Below, in pieces: positions 11,993 to 24,033 of a DNA stretch of 64,000 bases (positions within the stretch are counted from its first letter, which is position 1; each line of letters begins with the position of its first letter). A program made the translations under genes and the position numbers. The stretch lies in contig JAQSEB010000014.1 of assembly GCA_030063045.1 (NCBI GenBank), positions 806,001 through 870,000 of the forward strand, in the 5' to 3' direction. The notes under the pieces are model-generated. The model searched no databases. It was not told the DNA's origin and was given only the letters and a program-made list of their open reading frames with translations. Source of the DNA: Pratylenchus scribneri. Lineage: Eukaryota > Nematoda > Chromadorea > Rhabditida > Pratylenchidae.

Positions 11993-12233
11993 TTATTCTG
12001 CATTGATTATTAAAAAATAATTTTGAAATAAATCAATATTTTCTCATTTCTTTAAAAATAATTCGGAATGATTTTAACATTTTTGAAATTATTTTTATTT
12101 AATCAAAAATACGTTTTATACTGAAAAAACAATAATCATCATTTATTTAATTTATGGAATAATCATATAGAGGTAGAATAAATCATCGATAATCCTAATA
12201 GATTTCATCATTATATTATATTTCATCATTCAA

Positions 12234-15082
12234 TCAATAATCGTCCTCATCATTATCCGTGCTTTTCCCGCGTTTCTCTTTGAATTCCAGTTTCTCTTTT
12301 TCCGGATATTCTGCTTCCCATTTGATGGTCAATTCCTTTTCGGCATCATCCACCAAGAATGTCCATTCCAAGTTGTTGTCCTTGTTCAATCTGGCACCCA
12401 CCGAAGGAGCCTTCAATTGTTCTGCGGTGCTTCCTGCCAATTCATCGTTTCCATTTGCAGTGTTCGTCGTTGTTGATGTTGATGAATGCGCAGTATTGAG
12501 CCCACCACCAGCCTTTCCAGCAGCAGTGCCATTCACCACACGAATTACTTGCCCGGAAATTTCAAGCGACGGAAGGCGAATCTGACAATGAATAAAATAT
12601 TTAAATGTGTGATAATTAATTTGGTAATTAAAATATTTCCATATATCCCCATCCTTCACTCCTTACCTTAATCTTCTCGTCAGTCGATTTTGGAATTGGT
12701 TCCAAAATTGTCAGCATCACGGGTTGACCAGAGCGACTGTTTTTGACCAAGATTTTCTGCTCATTCACCAAATTGGAACTTTTGCTAATCACTCCGGTTT
12801 GATGGTGGGATTTGTGAGTCGGCTTGTATGACACTTTGAGGTATGGGAAAACGCCCAATGGCACTTCGAATTTTTCGCCCGGTGAAACATTGCCAAATTT
12901 GTTAACCTGTGAAATTATGGAAAATGTTTGAAAAAAAAATGAAGAAATTTTAACCTTTTGAATGTAGCAATTGTTCAAATAGATGGAAACTGGGCCTTTG
13001 AGCAGTGGATATTCGGATGAATTGATGCACGAGGCCGACATGTACACATTAGTATTCTTCGATGGAACACAATCGAGATGGGCCAAACAATCGAAGTTGC
13101 GGTCGGCAATTGTAACCTAAATATATTTGGTGAGCATGAAAGGTGTAATTTTAATGGATTAGGCCCAAAATTTGGCTAAAATCCACGCTCCTCCTACTCC
13201 AAAAAATAAGATGATGATGTTGTTGACGAAGAAGATGATGATGATGAAGAAGAAGAAGAAGAAGATGCTGATGATGACGAAAAAGATGATGATAAAGATG
13301 ATGAAGAGCGAAGAGGATAATAATGATGATGACGATAAGAAGAATATGATGAGGAAGAGGCTAGAGGCGAATTAACTCATCTTCATCATCCTCATCTTTT
13401 TCTTCAACACCATACTCATTATCTTCAGCAGTATACTCATTATCTACATCATCGTCATCTCTTCATCATTATCTTCTCCTTCTTCTTTGCCATTCTACCC
13501 CCCTAGCCCCTACAGCCTATGGTATAGTTGTAAACATTTTGAAATTTGAAGATGACTCACTTTGTGTTCGCTATCATCCGCTGGAATGCTTTTTGCCTGT
13601 GGAATTGTGAATGTGCTCGCCAAAATTTGTTCCGATGCCTTCGTTGTTTGAACTTTCATCACTTCACACATCTCAGGAGATGAACGGCAATAAGCCAAGT
13701 CTTCATCATAACCACCGGCAACCGGTGCCACCATTGCCGTACTGGTGCCGCCCAGCGGTATTGATCCGGCCATCATCATCATCGCCCTTCGTGGTTGGTA
13801 ATGGTGAACTGATTTGGGAGACGGTGGTGGACGATAGAATTCGGCATAGGTTGTGCCCAATGTTGGCAGCAATCCGCCATGAGGTTGCGCAGTGCTCAGC
13901 ACCAATTTCACATTCTGTAAATTTTATTTATTCATTTCATGTTCGATTTTGTGTGTCAAATTTCCTCACCTGCCAATCTTCTCCGCTATTTTGGCTGATC
14001 ATCCCAAAATAGGTGACTTTGATTGATTTCTTCTTCAGATCTTGCAGATTGTCCATTTCCACACGAACGTCATATGAAGGTGACCAATAGGCGCGTTCAA
14101 CCTTAAAGTTGGGGTTTAGTCTGACTTCTGAACCATTATAATCTCTTTTTGGCATTTTAAAAACTTTTTTCAAATTTTTTTTATTAAATTGTTCACCTGA
14201 TAACTGAGCACAATTGTGACCTTTTCGCCCGGCTTGCCATCATTCTCCAAATCCACAGAAATTGACCTATAAATTCCACAAAGTTTAATCTTCCACTCCT
14301 TTCTCCAACTAACTTCTTCATGATCCCTTTCTTCACCAATTCATCCAATTCCAGTTTCAATTTTTGTTTTTTCTCCTTTAAATTGTCCAATTCCTTAAGT
14401 TGTGTTCGAAGCTTTTCCTTCAATTCTTTGGTCTTTCTTTCATGGAATGTGTACAATTTTTCCAATGATTGCTCGGCGCCATCATCGAAATGGACTGCTC
14501 GAAGATGTTGTTGATCGACAAGGGCCGATTTGCCAAACTAAAATAAAAAATTGATATAAATTTATATCCTATGGATAACAAGGACCGTCCCTTTCCCTTT
14601 CTTCCTTACATTGTCCAAAATTTCGCCAACCGCTTTGATCTGCTTCTCCGGAATTCCTTTCTCATCCTCCAACTTTTCTTTTTTGGCATTCACATCTTCC
14701 AATTTGGTTCGCAATTCCTCGATCTATTAAAAAATTCAATTTACTTCGGTTGGAGGCGATTGTTTACTAGTTAGTACCTTCTTGCTTGTGACTTTGTCTG
14801 AATCCAAATATTCCTTCTTCAATTGGACTTCATGGATTGTAGCATTGCCTTCACCGTCCACACGAACAGTGTCTTCGATGATATGACGGGCCACATTCTG
14901 TAAAATAAAAAAAATTATTTGAACTTTTAATCTTTTCTGACCTCGATCAATATGCGATTCAATCCGGGATTAAGTTTCACTGGAATGCTGCGCTTCACTT
15001 CAGCCCTATCCGTATACACTGTCACTTCGGAAATTGGCAAATCGCCGGCTAGCAATTTATGCACACTTGAGTTTGGTTCCAT
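12234..15082 (-). CDS. DUF4139/DUF4140 protein (F37C4.5-like)
   Basis: Ten exons join in frame: 15082-14942, 14897-14778, 14723-14610, 14537-14314, 14266-14197, 14101-13970, 13914-13561, 13116-12955, 12906-12667 and 12581-12234, for a total of 635 codons with stop. The N-terminal part (DLPISEVTVYTDRAEVKR) fits DUF4140. It is followed by a Lys/Glu-rich coiled coil (exons 3-4), then the DUF4139 beta-rich domain beginning VERAYWSPSYDVRVEM and including YFGMISQNSGEDW and KLVLSTAQP. C. elegans F37C4.5 and the bacterial 'mucoidy inhibitor A'-like proteins share this layout; their biochemical function is not established. The last exon is acidic near the C-terminus (STDNDEDDY). The start is the only ATG before the conserved domain. 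The intron at 13117-13560 is unusually long and holds a purine/pyrimidine inverted repeat. Confidence 0.88.
13200..13495. repeat. Purine-rich/pyrimidine-rich inverted microsatellite
   Basis: Inside the eighth-exon-proximal intron of the DUF4139 gene, about 170 bp of GAT/GAA/AAG repeats on the plus strand (13205-13375) are followed directly by about 110 bp of CATC/TTC repeats (13377-13490). The two halves are imperfectly complementary, so either strand could form a long hairpin. The Lys/Met-rich frame across it is a repeat artefact. Confidence 0.8.
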
Positions 15083-15700
15083 TTTTATTTAGGAAATAAG
15101 GATATGATTTTAATTGGAAAAATACTAAAAATGGAATGATTTTAATTCGTAAACTAATAAAATGATTTCTTATTCAACATTTTGGCCTCATATTTTCATT
15201 CAAGGTCGTTTTTTTGTTTAAGCAATTTTTGATGGGAGGAGGCAGGCAAAAAAAAAAAACATTTTTAGTTGTTGTGGAATTAGGTATTGTATTGTAAAGG
15301 CAAAAAATGAAAATTAAAAGGAAAAAATTGAGGTCGAGCGTCGAATTAATGAAATGAGAAAAATGCATATGATATGAATATGAATGAATGTGCTGTGCAT
15401 TGATTGTGTGCAAGGTGCAAGATTGCAAGTCAAGTGCACGCACAAGCATAAGCAATTCACAATCGATATCGATTAATCATTCGCTTCGATATTCATAAAA
15501 AAATAAATAAAATAAATACTGTAACGCTAAAATAATTTTTTGGGTGGGGCCGGCAATCAAACTCAACATTCAACCCAAAATAAAAGATCCGATCCAAAAG
15601 AGATGTTTTAGATATTAGTTCTTATTTTATGTAATTCCAAACAAATTACCATCAACATTCAACGTTTCAGAGTAATTCTATTCTATAAATTGAAATAAAA
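15083..15700. promoter_or_regulatory. Divergent intergenic region
   Basis: This 618-bp stretch separates the minus-strand DUF4139 gene from the plus-strand small protein gene and probably holds promoters for both. It includes an A11 run at about 15248-15260. No specific binding site or splice-leader acceptor can be assigned with confidence, although ttttcag-like acceptors lie shortly upstream of the ATG at 15701 (for example 15664-15670). Confidence 0.4.
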
Positions 15701-16366
15701 ATGTCCGAAAGATCCAGAGTTCGCAAATTTAGCACAAACCACAAAGGTCGTTCAGCATCGATTGGACGCAGAATGAGAAAAGAAGAAGATGAAGGTAAGC
15801 AAGCAAAAAAAGAAGGTACAAATTGAAATTGAACAAAACATTTTCAGGCCAGCAACCATCAAAACAATGGCAGAAGGCAAATGCATCCGAATACTTTGAG
15901 GAATTTGGCCGTGACCTTTGGGTAAAGCAGAAGTTAACCGACTTGAGTGATAGAGAATTCGAGTTTATCTATCGAGGTTGGACTGGACTAATTTTAATTT
16001 TCAAATATACAATTTTTAGTTGGACCCGATGATGTCTACATTGATGGTAATCAAATCAAAAAGGTTTAAAATTTAAGAATTTTTAGATCCAGAAGGGCCA
16101 CCACCCGCCCATCATTGCAGTGGGCTTTTTCAAGCAGGAGGAATATCAAAAGCTTATTTCCATATGAAAGCGTTGGAAGTAGCCCAGAAGGCACAAGCAC
16201 AATCAACGAGTCAGCAGCAGGGGATTGACGGTGAACAGCAGCAGGGAAATAATGATGGTGGTCAGTTTATGGGTTTTTTTGCCATTTATAAAGTTTAAAT
16301 TTAGATGGCCAAAACAATGAGAAGAAGAATGATGTCAAGGAAGCCAAGCATGCACCACATTGGTGA
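15701..16366 (+). CDS. Small unrecognised protein
   Basis: Five exons (15701-15794, 15848-15976, 16020-16046, 16087-16257 and 16305-16366) join to 161 codons with stop, all with GT-AG borders. The protein begins MSERSRVRKFSTNHKGRS, a basic serine-rich head. A middle section contains EYFEEFGRDLWVKQKLTDLS and the phrase PAHHCSGLFQAGGISKAYF. The tail is Gln/Asn-rich and ends KHAPHW. No signal peptide or membrane segment is visible. I do not recognise the family and assign no function. It ends 308 bp before the fog-3-like gene on the same strand. Confidence 0.7.
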
Positions 16367-16674
16367 TGAAAATATCGAGGAAATGGAAATTTAACTGCTT
16401 TGATTGAATTAAATGTTTTTTGAACAAGTTTAAATGGTTTACATTTTTTTAAATGGTTTACATTTTTTTTGTTTTGAATAAATTTTAAAAAAAAATTTCT
16501 ATTTTATTATGTATTTAAATGCTTCATCTTCATTCATGCATTTGTGTACTACAATATGTGATATAACCGTCTCAGATTTCCATTTTATTCACTGTTTTAT
16601 TTTAAAAAAGATTTGTTAGATAGAGTATTCATATTCAATAATTCATCTATTTATTCCAATTCCAATTGCAACAA

Positions 16675-17685
16675 ATGTATACGGAAATTCGTGAACTTGT
16701 GAATTTTTTGGCACGCTACTTTCACTTGCGTGTCCCACGTCTTAAGGTTATTAGCCTTTTAATAAATTAATTAATCAAATTCCACAGATCGGAATGTTCT
16801 GCGAGCAAATGGCCAACAATTGCATTTTCCGTTTTCAACCTTATTGGAACATCAATCAGCCGAAACAATGTTTGTATTTTTTTACAATATTATAAATTTT
16901 ATTTGTTCTAGATGAGGAACAGCGCATAATTCGCATCTCACGTGTCTTCTGCGATGAATTGGTCACAATGGCCGCAAAAACCGTTGGTGTTTTGCTTGAT
17001 GAATTGCTTAACTGCTTGCCCGGTTTGAATCAAATTCAATTTTAATCCAATTAAATTTTAGAATCTCTTATCCTCTATGTCAATCCCGGCGAAGTATTCT
17101 ATTGTAGCAGCGAATATTCACCACCCATCCCAATTTGGCTTGGTTCAGTGAATGAAGATCTCAACTACAATGAACAGCAACAAAATCCGGTTAATTCACT
17201 GATTCCGCCTCAACCATTGCCATCAATCATTTTGCCGTCGCCAACATTGCCATCGCCACAAGGACCACCAACTCAAATTGGACCAACCCATCAATTTCCA
17301 TTGCTGCAAATGCCTTCGTCAATCGTGCCTCTAATGTCTACACAATCACCTAATTATTCAGCAATTCCTTGGCGCATTCCATTGTCTTTGGTCCATCCAC
17401 GGGAACTTGGCTATGAATGCACCATTCCGGTATGAAAAAATCACAATAAAATTTTTAATTCAAGATTTTAAGTATTCCGGCTTTCTGATGTTTCGCTTCA
17501 TCATTCCTGGCACTCCTAAATTCACTGTTGAAAGTTTCGCCAGCACTCGTTTTGGTTCATTTCGCAAGCGTCCGGACAATGAGAAGAAATTTGTTGATGC
17601 AATCAAACAATTCGTCACCCATTCAACAAGCAATGAAACGGCAAACAACACCAATACAAGCACCAGCGATAATTGGCTGAACTGA
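16675..17685 (+). CDS. fog-3: BTG/Tob-domain protein, FOG-3-like
   Basis: Five exons (16675-16746, 16788-16869, 16912-17022, 17062-17429 and 17473-17685) give 281 residues. The N-terminal 110 or so residues have the BTG/Tob layout: MYTEIRELVNFLARYF, a short basic turn VPRLKIG, then CEQMANN, FQPYWNINQPKQYEEQR, a middle helix and LILYVNPGEVFY at the position of the conserved box. A Pro/Gln-rich linker follows. The C-terminal part has FSSTRFGS-like sequence (SFASTRFGSFRKRP). C. elegans FOG-3 is a Tob protein of similar length (263 aa) needed for sperm fate, and it begins with a very similar sequence. The assignment to FOG-3 rather than another Tob is inference. The family binds the CCR4-NOT deadenylase and represses mRNAs. 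The acceptor at 17472 was chosen because the earlier AG would put a stop in frame. Confidence 0.78.
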
Positions 17686-18568
17686 TGAAATGAATAAAGA
17701 GAAGCGAGGAGAAGAGTCCAAATTATTCAATTAATAATTGATCATATTATCCCAACTTATTTAAATGATTGATGATCACATTATCTAGCATTCAATATTT
17801 ATTTTTGGATTATTTATTCGGCTAGATTACTCGCTATTGTTAACATTTCAACAATTCTCCAAATTACATGCAAACCATTTTTATTTTGTTATTTCATTAT
17901 TCATTCTATTTATTAAAATAAAATTTTGGAGAAAAATTTATTGATTATTTATGTTGATTGGGAAGTGTCCTTAAGAACTAATTAGATGGATTAATGTAGT
18001 TATTGTATTGAATACATAAGGAATACATAGGTAGACACAATTCGGGCTTCTTTTGAACCAAAACGGTAAATTATTCTCCGAAAATTGTATCAAACTTATA
18101 AAAACATTCCCAGGAAAATGCTTTTTACGCCCGCCCCCATATTTTACATTTATTTTATTTTTAAAATGAGATAAAGAGCTAATTTTTTATTCTAAAAGTT
18201 TTAAGCTCTATAAAATGTGAAAAATTGTGCGTTGGAAGAAAACAATTTATCTTGGAATGAAAGGAAATAAAGAAAAAGGATTTGAACTATTAAAAAATAT
18301 AATCGATGGAATATAAGAATAAGAAGGGGGGATTCTACCGGTAATTTTGGTAGTAAAAAATACAAAATATGCGAAGGGATTTTCACTGGCAAAAATACAA
18401 AATAAAAATGGGAATAATATCAAAAAGATGGAATGAGAATTGGTTTTGGTGGACGACTAGAAAGTGAAAAATAAGAAATTGAGGAAAGTGGAAAATTAGA
18501 AAAAGTTGCATGTGAAGTGAGTGCCAATGCCAATTTTGCATCATTCTTCATTCAATAATTCGATGAGA
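17686..18568. other. Convergent 3' intergenic region
   Basis: This lies between the convergent fog-3-like and pitp-1-like genes. It holds likely 3' UTRs with aataaa signals (for example 17692-17697 and 17917-17923 on the plus strand). I see no gene or repeat array in it. Confidence 0.5.
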
Positions 18569-21500
18569 TCACCGATGTTTGACTGATTTTTTTGGAACAA
18601 TAATATTTGCCTGTCCGTGGCCCAAAACTGAGTGTACGTTGAATTGGTGGATTTCGGGTCTGCTGCGAATTTTGGCCAATTTTTTGTTCAATTGTGGTCG
18701 TCTCATCCAAACTTGTGCCGCCGAAATGAATGGATTGGGCGGTGGAGGAGAATGGATTGATGAAGGCGGCGGGTTGGGCAATTTCAACGCTAAAAATGAA
18801 AAATTAATGAATATTTTTGACTGACCGTCCGGAATGTAAATCATGCAAATGTGTGGAATAGCCATTGTCCAGCGAAACACAATTATTCCCGGTTTGACGG
18901 CGCCGATGATGGCCGCCAACTTTGAATATTCTTTCGGCATTTAGGCCAGCATTCGCATAAACTGCCACGTCTTTTGCACTTCCATAGGCCGCCTAAAATT
19001 TAAAATTAAAATATTTTTGGTCAAATTTGCCTGAATGCAAAGTCCAATGTCGGCCAAATGTTTCATAAATTGCATTTTCTGGCGCAATGGTTCAGTGGAG
19101 AGAGAGGGAGTGAAGAAAAGGAGGCCATGTGGGAAATTGTGGGTGGCCAGCCAAGTACTCACCAGCCGTTGTTGCATATCCAAACGAGCGGTTAAATAAA
19201 TGATCAAATAGCCCTATAAAAATATTAATTTATTGGTTGGTGGAATTTATTTTAATTTTTTTGATTCAATTTACTAAATTTTTGGTATTTTAAATTCGCA
19301 AAATTAAAGGTTAAAATTTTAAATTAAAAATGGACCTGTTGTTGCCAGAAACGAACGACATCAACGGCCCCTGGTCTGAGTCGAGGATCGCGACCAGTCT
19401 TTTGGGCGGAAAAATAAATTTACTAGAATTCCCAAATTTAACTTACAACGGAAACGGAAGCAGTCAGCGAGCCATCAATGCTGAACACCACAATTGGTGT
19501 GCCCGGTGGCACAATTGCCATACTCACTGAGAGGAATGTGTCTGAAAAGATCGATTTAAAATTTTATTTCGGACTAAGGCCAAAAATTAAAAAATTAATT
19601 TATTTTGGATTAGCATTAACTATAAATAATATTTTCTTTAATATTCAATTTTAATAATATTTTATTCTAAATAAAATAAAATAATACTCACGATCGCCTT
19701 GCACAATCAGCCGAACATGATGAATTCCAATTGGCAGTGTTTTGCCCAAATTTATTGTCAATCTGCCATTTTTGTCCGTCGTTTCCACTCCTCTCAAAAA
19801 CCATTCGCCCCCGGCGGGCAGTACATAAACGAGCACATTCTCCTGGGACAGGACCACCAAATCCATTGGTCCGTAACAAAATCGAGCATTGATTAATTGT
19901 TCATCCCCTCCGTCCACTACAATTACATCATTGGCCCGATGGTTAGCTGCCAAATTGGCAATCTACAAAAAAAATTTTGAAAAATGGCGAAAAGAATGGT
20001 TTTGGTTTGTCTTAGAAAGAACCATAAATAAACCCTATACCCAATCGATAGTTTCGCAAAGACGCACCGAATTGTATATAATTTGGCATGGTTTGGTCAA
20101 ACATTATAAGGGCATTAAACCACTTAAACCATAATTACGGTTTTCGATATTAAACCGGTTTTTACCATTTTATTTTAGTATAAACAATCTTGTTTTTGGT
20201 ATTAAACCGTTTAAGCCGCCTTTTAATTTCGGTTTAAACTTTAAATCTAAGCAAGACAAATCATTATAAAAAGATGCGCTCGTGTCTCCGGGAGATCTAT
20301 CGATTAGATATATGGCTTGGAGATCCAGCAGGATAAATGTTGAACCGCCCGTTATAATTATCTTTTTTTTTTCGCTATTTTTAATATTATCCATATTAAA
20401 ATTATTTTGGCAAACCTTGAACCGTGTTCGTCGTCTATTCCACACAGTCAGCGGCATTTGGAATTGGAGGGGCGGTTGATCGATCATATTTTTCAGTGTC
20501 AATATTGGACAGGGAATTTCGTCGAATCGCAGGAATTGTCGAATAATGAATGCGCCCACATCTTTGCTTTCCCAATAGGAGGCATGTAAAATGCTGGGCA
20601 GGGCCAGTGCAGGCAATGAGCTCATTTCGGATGGACTGTACAGCTCATGGTCGACCCGGCGATTGCCCCAAATCATCGGGGTTTCCAAAAGGGCATTGTC
20701 CCAATTTTGGGTTAAATCATGATGGTCGGCCCCTGGTCCACTGATCAAGTGGAATCGTTGGTAACGGGGCACCTTTGGTGCCGGCAACAGCGCCAAATTT
20801 GGGTTCAGAACTGGTTCAAGACGAGCGGCGCACAAATCCAAAGTATAGTAGAGGTTGAAGAGTTGATCACAGGTCAAGGACAAATTTTGTTGGCCTGAAA
20901 AATGTTAAAATATTGTAATTATTTTATAAAGGAAATATTTTATTGCAGAAAAAAGTATTTAAAATGCAGAAAAGATTATACCGGTTTGTAATGGTTTATA
21001 AATTTATCCAGGCCCCAAAATCAAATAATTAATCGATAAATCCCTGCGAGAAGTATCAATTGACATATATTTTTTCATGGTTTAACCAATTCTTTGAACT
21101 TATTAGTTTTGATTTTTCTGCAAATTAAACCCAATTTTTTAAAAAGAATTAAAAACAAACTTTCAATCAATTTTTTCTGGATTAGCACAAATGCCAGCGG
21201 ACAACCAAGCAAAAAAGCGGTGGAAGGTCGAAATGAGAAAGTCTCAATTGATGACTGGGATTGGCGACGTTTTGTGGAGGTGGAGGATGGAAAAAGCTAA
21301 AAATCAAAAATTAAATAAAATTATTTTGGAGTATACCGAGGTATTGAATAAATTTTGTCCGCTGGGAGTTGCACTTGGAGGGGCTGAATTGTTCTTTACA
21401 AATTCCGCCTCTTTGTTTTGTTGAAGAATTTGATTTGGTGTTTTATTTTTGAAAATGAATATTTGTCCAGATCCGCCTCCGCCTGGAGCGATTGGTCCTG

Positions 21501-24033
21501 CCGACAAAGATTGATGCGAAGTGGTCTGAATGGATGAGAAATTATTTTTCACTGAACGAATTAAAATATTTAATTTGACGAAAAAACCACTCAAAATAGT
21601 GAAAAGATTAAATGGTTCAGCGGTTTACCTAATATGCTCCCAAATCATATTCCCAATCGTTACATCTCCTCGAAAAGCATCGATTGACAATTTTCAGTTC
21701 AGACCATTAAGTGGTTTAATACCAAAAACTATAAGATGGTTTAAACGGTTTAAAACCAAAAAACATAAAAATGGTTTAAGTGGTTTAATGCCCTTTTAAT
21801 TTTGATCAAACCATGACAAATTACAAAATAATCGATACATCTTGATGAGATCTATCGATTGGTATATGTGTCTTGTGAGAGTCTAGTATCTAGGACAAAC
21901 CACTAAACTATTATAATCTTTTCACCATTTTCAAAAATTTTTTTCGTCAAATTAAATTAGATTCTATCTTTAATTTAAATAATTAAATAAATAATAAAAT
22001 ACCCCATCTCCTCCTCCTCTATTTAATGCGGGGGATGATTGGAATGAGGCGGGGGTCAACGCCCTTTCTCCTCTATTATTATTTCCTCCGCCAATTTCCA
22101 ATCTCAATGCCGCTGTCCTGGCCAATGCTTCGTACATTAAAATTCCTCCAATAAAATCGCCAACAACATAAATTTCATAATCTTCATTTTCGAATAATTT
22201 TCCCTCATCGGATGCCAAAAAATTGGCAACAATTCGATTTGCGTTCAGCACCGTTGAATTGACGGCTTCGGTGAAATTTGGCGAATCCGAAGCAAGGATT
22301 GGGCCCAAAGATGGATGAAATAGGCCAAATGAGGAGGAACATAGTCCATTCAATAATTGGGCCAATTGGCCCAATTCACTGCCACAAGTGACGCACTAAA
22401 CAATAAATCTCCAATTATTTTATTTAAATTTGCAATTTTACTTGGACATGAAGACGGTTTTTGAGTTGGGAAAAATGGCTGCCAATCAATGATTCCAGCG
22501 TTGAACGAAATGTTTTTATGTCCGTAATTTTGGAATCGGCCGAAGTCTAAATTTATTATTTGGATGATTTGTATGAAAAAGAATTTACTTTTGGAAATAA
22601 ATCGCCGTGGAAGACCAAAATTAGCAATGATTTATTTGAAGGTCTTAAAAAGGAAGTAAAATTTAAATAAAAATCTAATTTATTTTGCCTTGGTGTTCGA
22701 GGCGGTGATTTTTCCAATTCATCCTCGTTCACCAACAATTCTGAACTCCAACGAACCTTTAATTCATTTTATTCAATATATTGAATATAAAAATATGAAC
22801 CAATGTTGGTTTATGTGCTTTGTTTGCGGCATCTTCGGCCACTTTATCCGTACAATCAAAGAAAATATCATCGGAATTTGATGAGGTGGAATCTTCTTCT
22901 TCACAATTCTCATTCTCTTCATTTCCCTCCACTTTGTCTCGGTCCACACTTTTATCATTCAAAATTAATCCATTTCGAGGATATTCCATTGTGCCGTCTT
23001 TTTCATCCCCGGCGGATGTGGTCGTTGACATCAATGTGGACAAATATTTTTGCGTTTCATCCTCCAACAGACGAATTTGCTCAATTGTCAGGCCAAACCA
23101 TTCATCTTGCCAAGCCCAAGCCTGCCGGTGGGCTCGTAACATTGTATTCTTGAAAAATATTTTTGGGTAATTATTATCGATTTTTTAAAAAAAATTACTC
23201 GAAGTGCCAATTCGTGAATCCATCGTTCGGCCCTCGTTTGTAATCCCCAATATTTAAATTCCACTTTGCACAGTTTATAGGCGCACATCACTGGCTTCCC
23301 TTGCCGAATGAATTCCTCAACCCAGCTATCATTCAGAGGGCCTCGGCCAGTCTTCAAACTTTTGTACAATTTTGGATCTTCTTCCACTATATAATCATGA
23401 GAGGAAATTTGATCTTTGACAAAATCGATGACATCTTTAAAATCAAAATTATTTTTATTTATGAATTATTTTAAACCAATATTTCGATGTTTTAGTTCAT
23501 CTTGACTCAAATTGAATACATTCTCGCTTTGTCCCGCATCATCCAAATATCTGGTTTCAACCTAAATTTAATTAATTTATTTGGTTAATTATTTTCAAAT
23601 ATTACTTCAACACTAAAATGTGAAATCAACGGGCATGAATATCTAGTCCGGGTATATGGATATGAATTCCAAGCCTCCTCATGGGCTTCCAATGCCGAAG
23701 ATGGCAGCACATTTCTGATCCACACTTTAAATTTTATTAACTTTATTATTTAATTAATTTGATTGAATACTTGGAATTCGATTGCCAATATGATATATTT
23801 TGTAGGTGTATTGGCCGGAATCATTACTACAATTCCCATCTTCATATGGTTCATTTTTGATTATTTCAACGCCGCTGCCTGCCCCCGAACTTTCCAAACG
23901 TGATTTTTTCTTCAATTTTTGTAAATTAAATTTTTATTGAATTAAAAATAAATACTTGAATCATAAAAAGCTGTGCAATTCGATATTCCTCCGTGGTAAG
24001 CGGCAAAAAAATTCGATATTCCTTGATGAGCAT
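18569..24033 (-). CDS. pitp-1: Class II phosphatidylinositol transfer protein (PITPNM/RdgB/Nir type)
   Basis: A large multi-exon gene from ATG 24033 (MLIKEYRIFLPLTTEEY) to TGA at 18569. The PITP domain covers about 24033-23090 and includes KIYHIGNRIP, SWIRNVLPSSALEAHEEAWN and ending motifs around HRQAWAWQDEWFGL. An acidic linker at about 22960-22830 contains SDDIFFDCTD, an FFAT-like motif that would bind VAP at the ER. A DDHD region (about 22370-20170) has VVGDFIGGILMYEA and NRRVDHELYSP. A C-terminal LNS2 domain (about 19560-18830) has VVFSIDGSLTASVSV, PRLRPGAVDVVRFW and GYLIIYLTARLDMQQRLV. Such proteins exchange phosphatidylinositol and phosphatidic acid at ER-plasma membrane contacts. Three introns are swollen by MITE-like repeats (about 19963-20417, 20900-21100 and 21553-22001). 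It is divergent from the PPM1G gene. Confidence 0.9.
19978..20370. repeat. MITE-like intronic element (pitp-1 copy 1)
   Basis: The left end, atggcgaaaagaatggtttt, and the inverted right end around 20335-20372 (ccgttataattatcttttt) resemble the family terminus gcgaaaagattata-ggttca. The interior has the shared blocks catggtttggtcaaa, ttaaaccgtttaa and atctatcgatt. It sits wholly within a pitp-1 intron. Confidence 0.75.
20945..21085. repeat. Partial MITE-like copy (pitp-1 copy 2)
   Basis: One family terminus (gcagaaaagattataccggt) and a short part of the interior (aatcgataaatccctg, catggtttaacc) are present. The other end is missing or decayed. It lies in a pitp-1 intron. Confidence 0.5.
21593..21932. 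repeat. MITE-like intronic element (pitp-1 copy 3)
   Basis: The best-preserved copy, 340 bp. The left end aatagtgaaaagattaaatg is matched in inverse by the right end at 21895-21932 (reading aatggtgaaaagattataat on the minus strand), and both continue into ggttyagtggtttgtc. The interior is built of mirrored ggtttaa/ttaaacc blocks and two atctatcgattggt-type sites. It lies in a pitp-1 intron between exons ending at about 22002 and starting at about 21552. Confidence 0.8.

Noticed and set aside
13172..13375. Lys/Met-rich open frame
   Set aside because: It is a GAT/GAA microsatellite inside an intron of a well-supported minus-strand gene.
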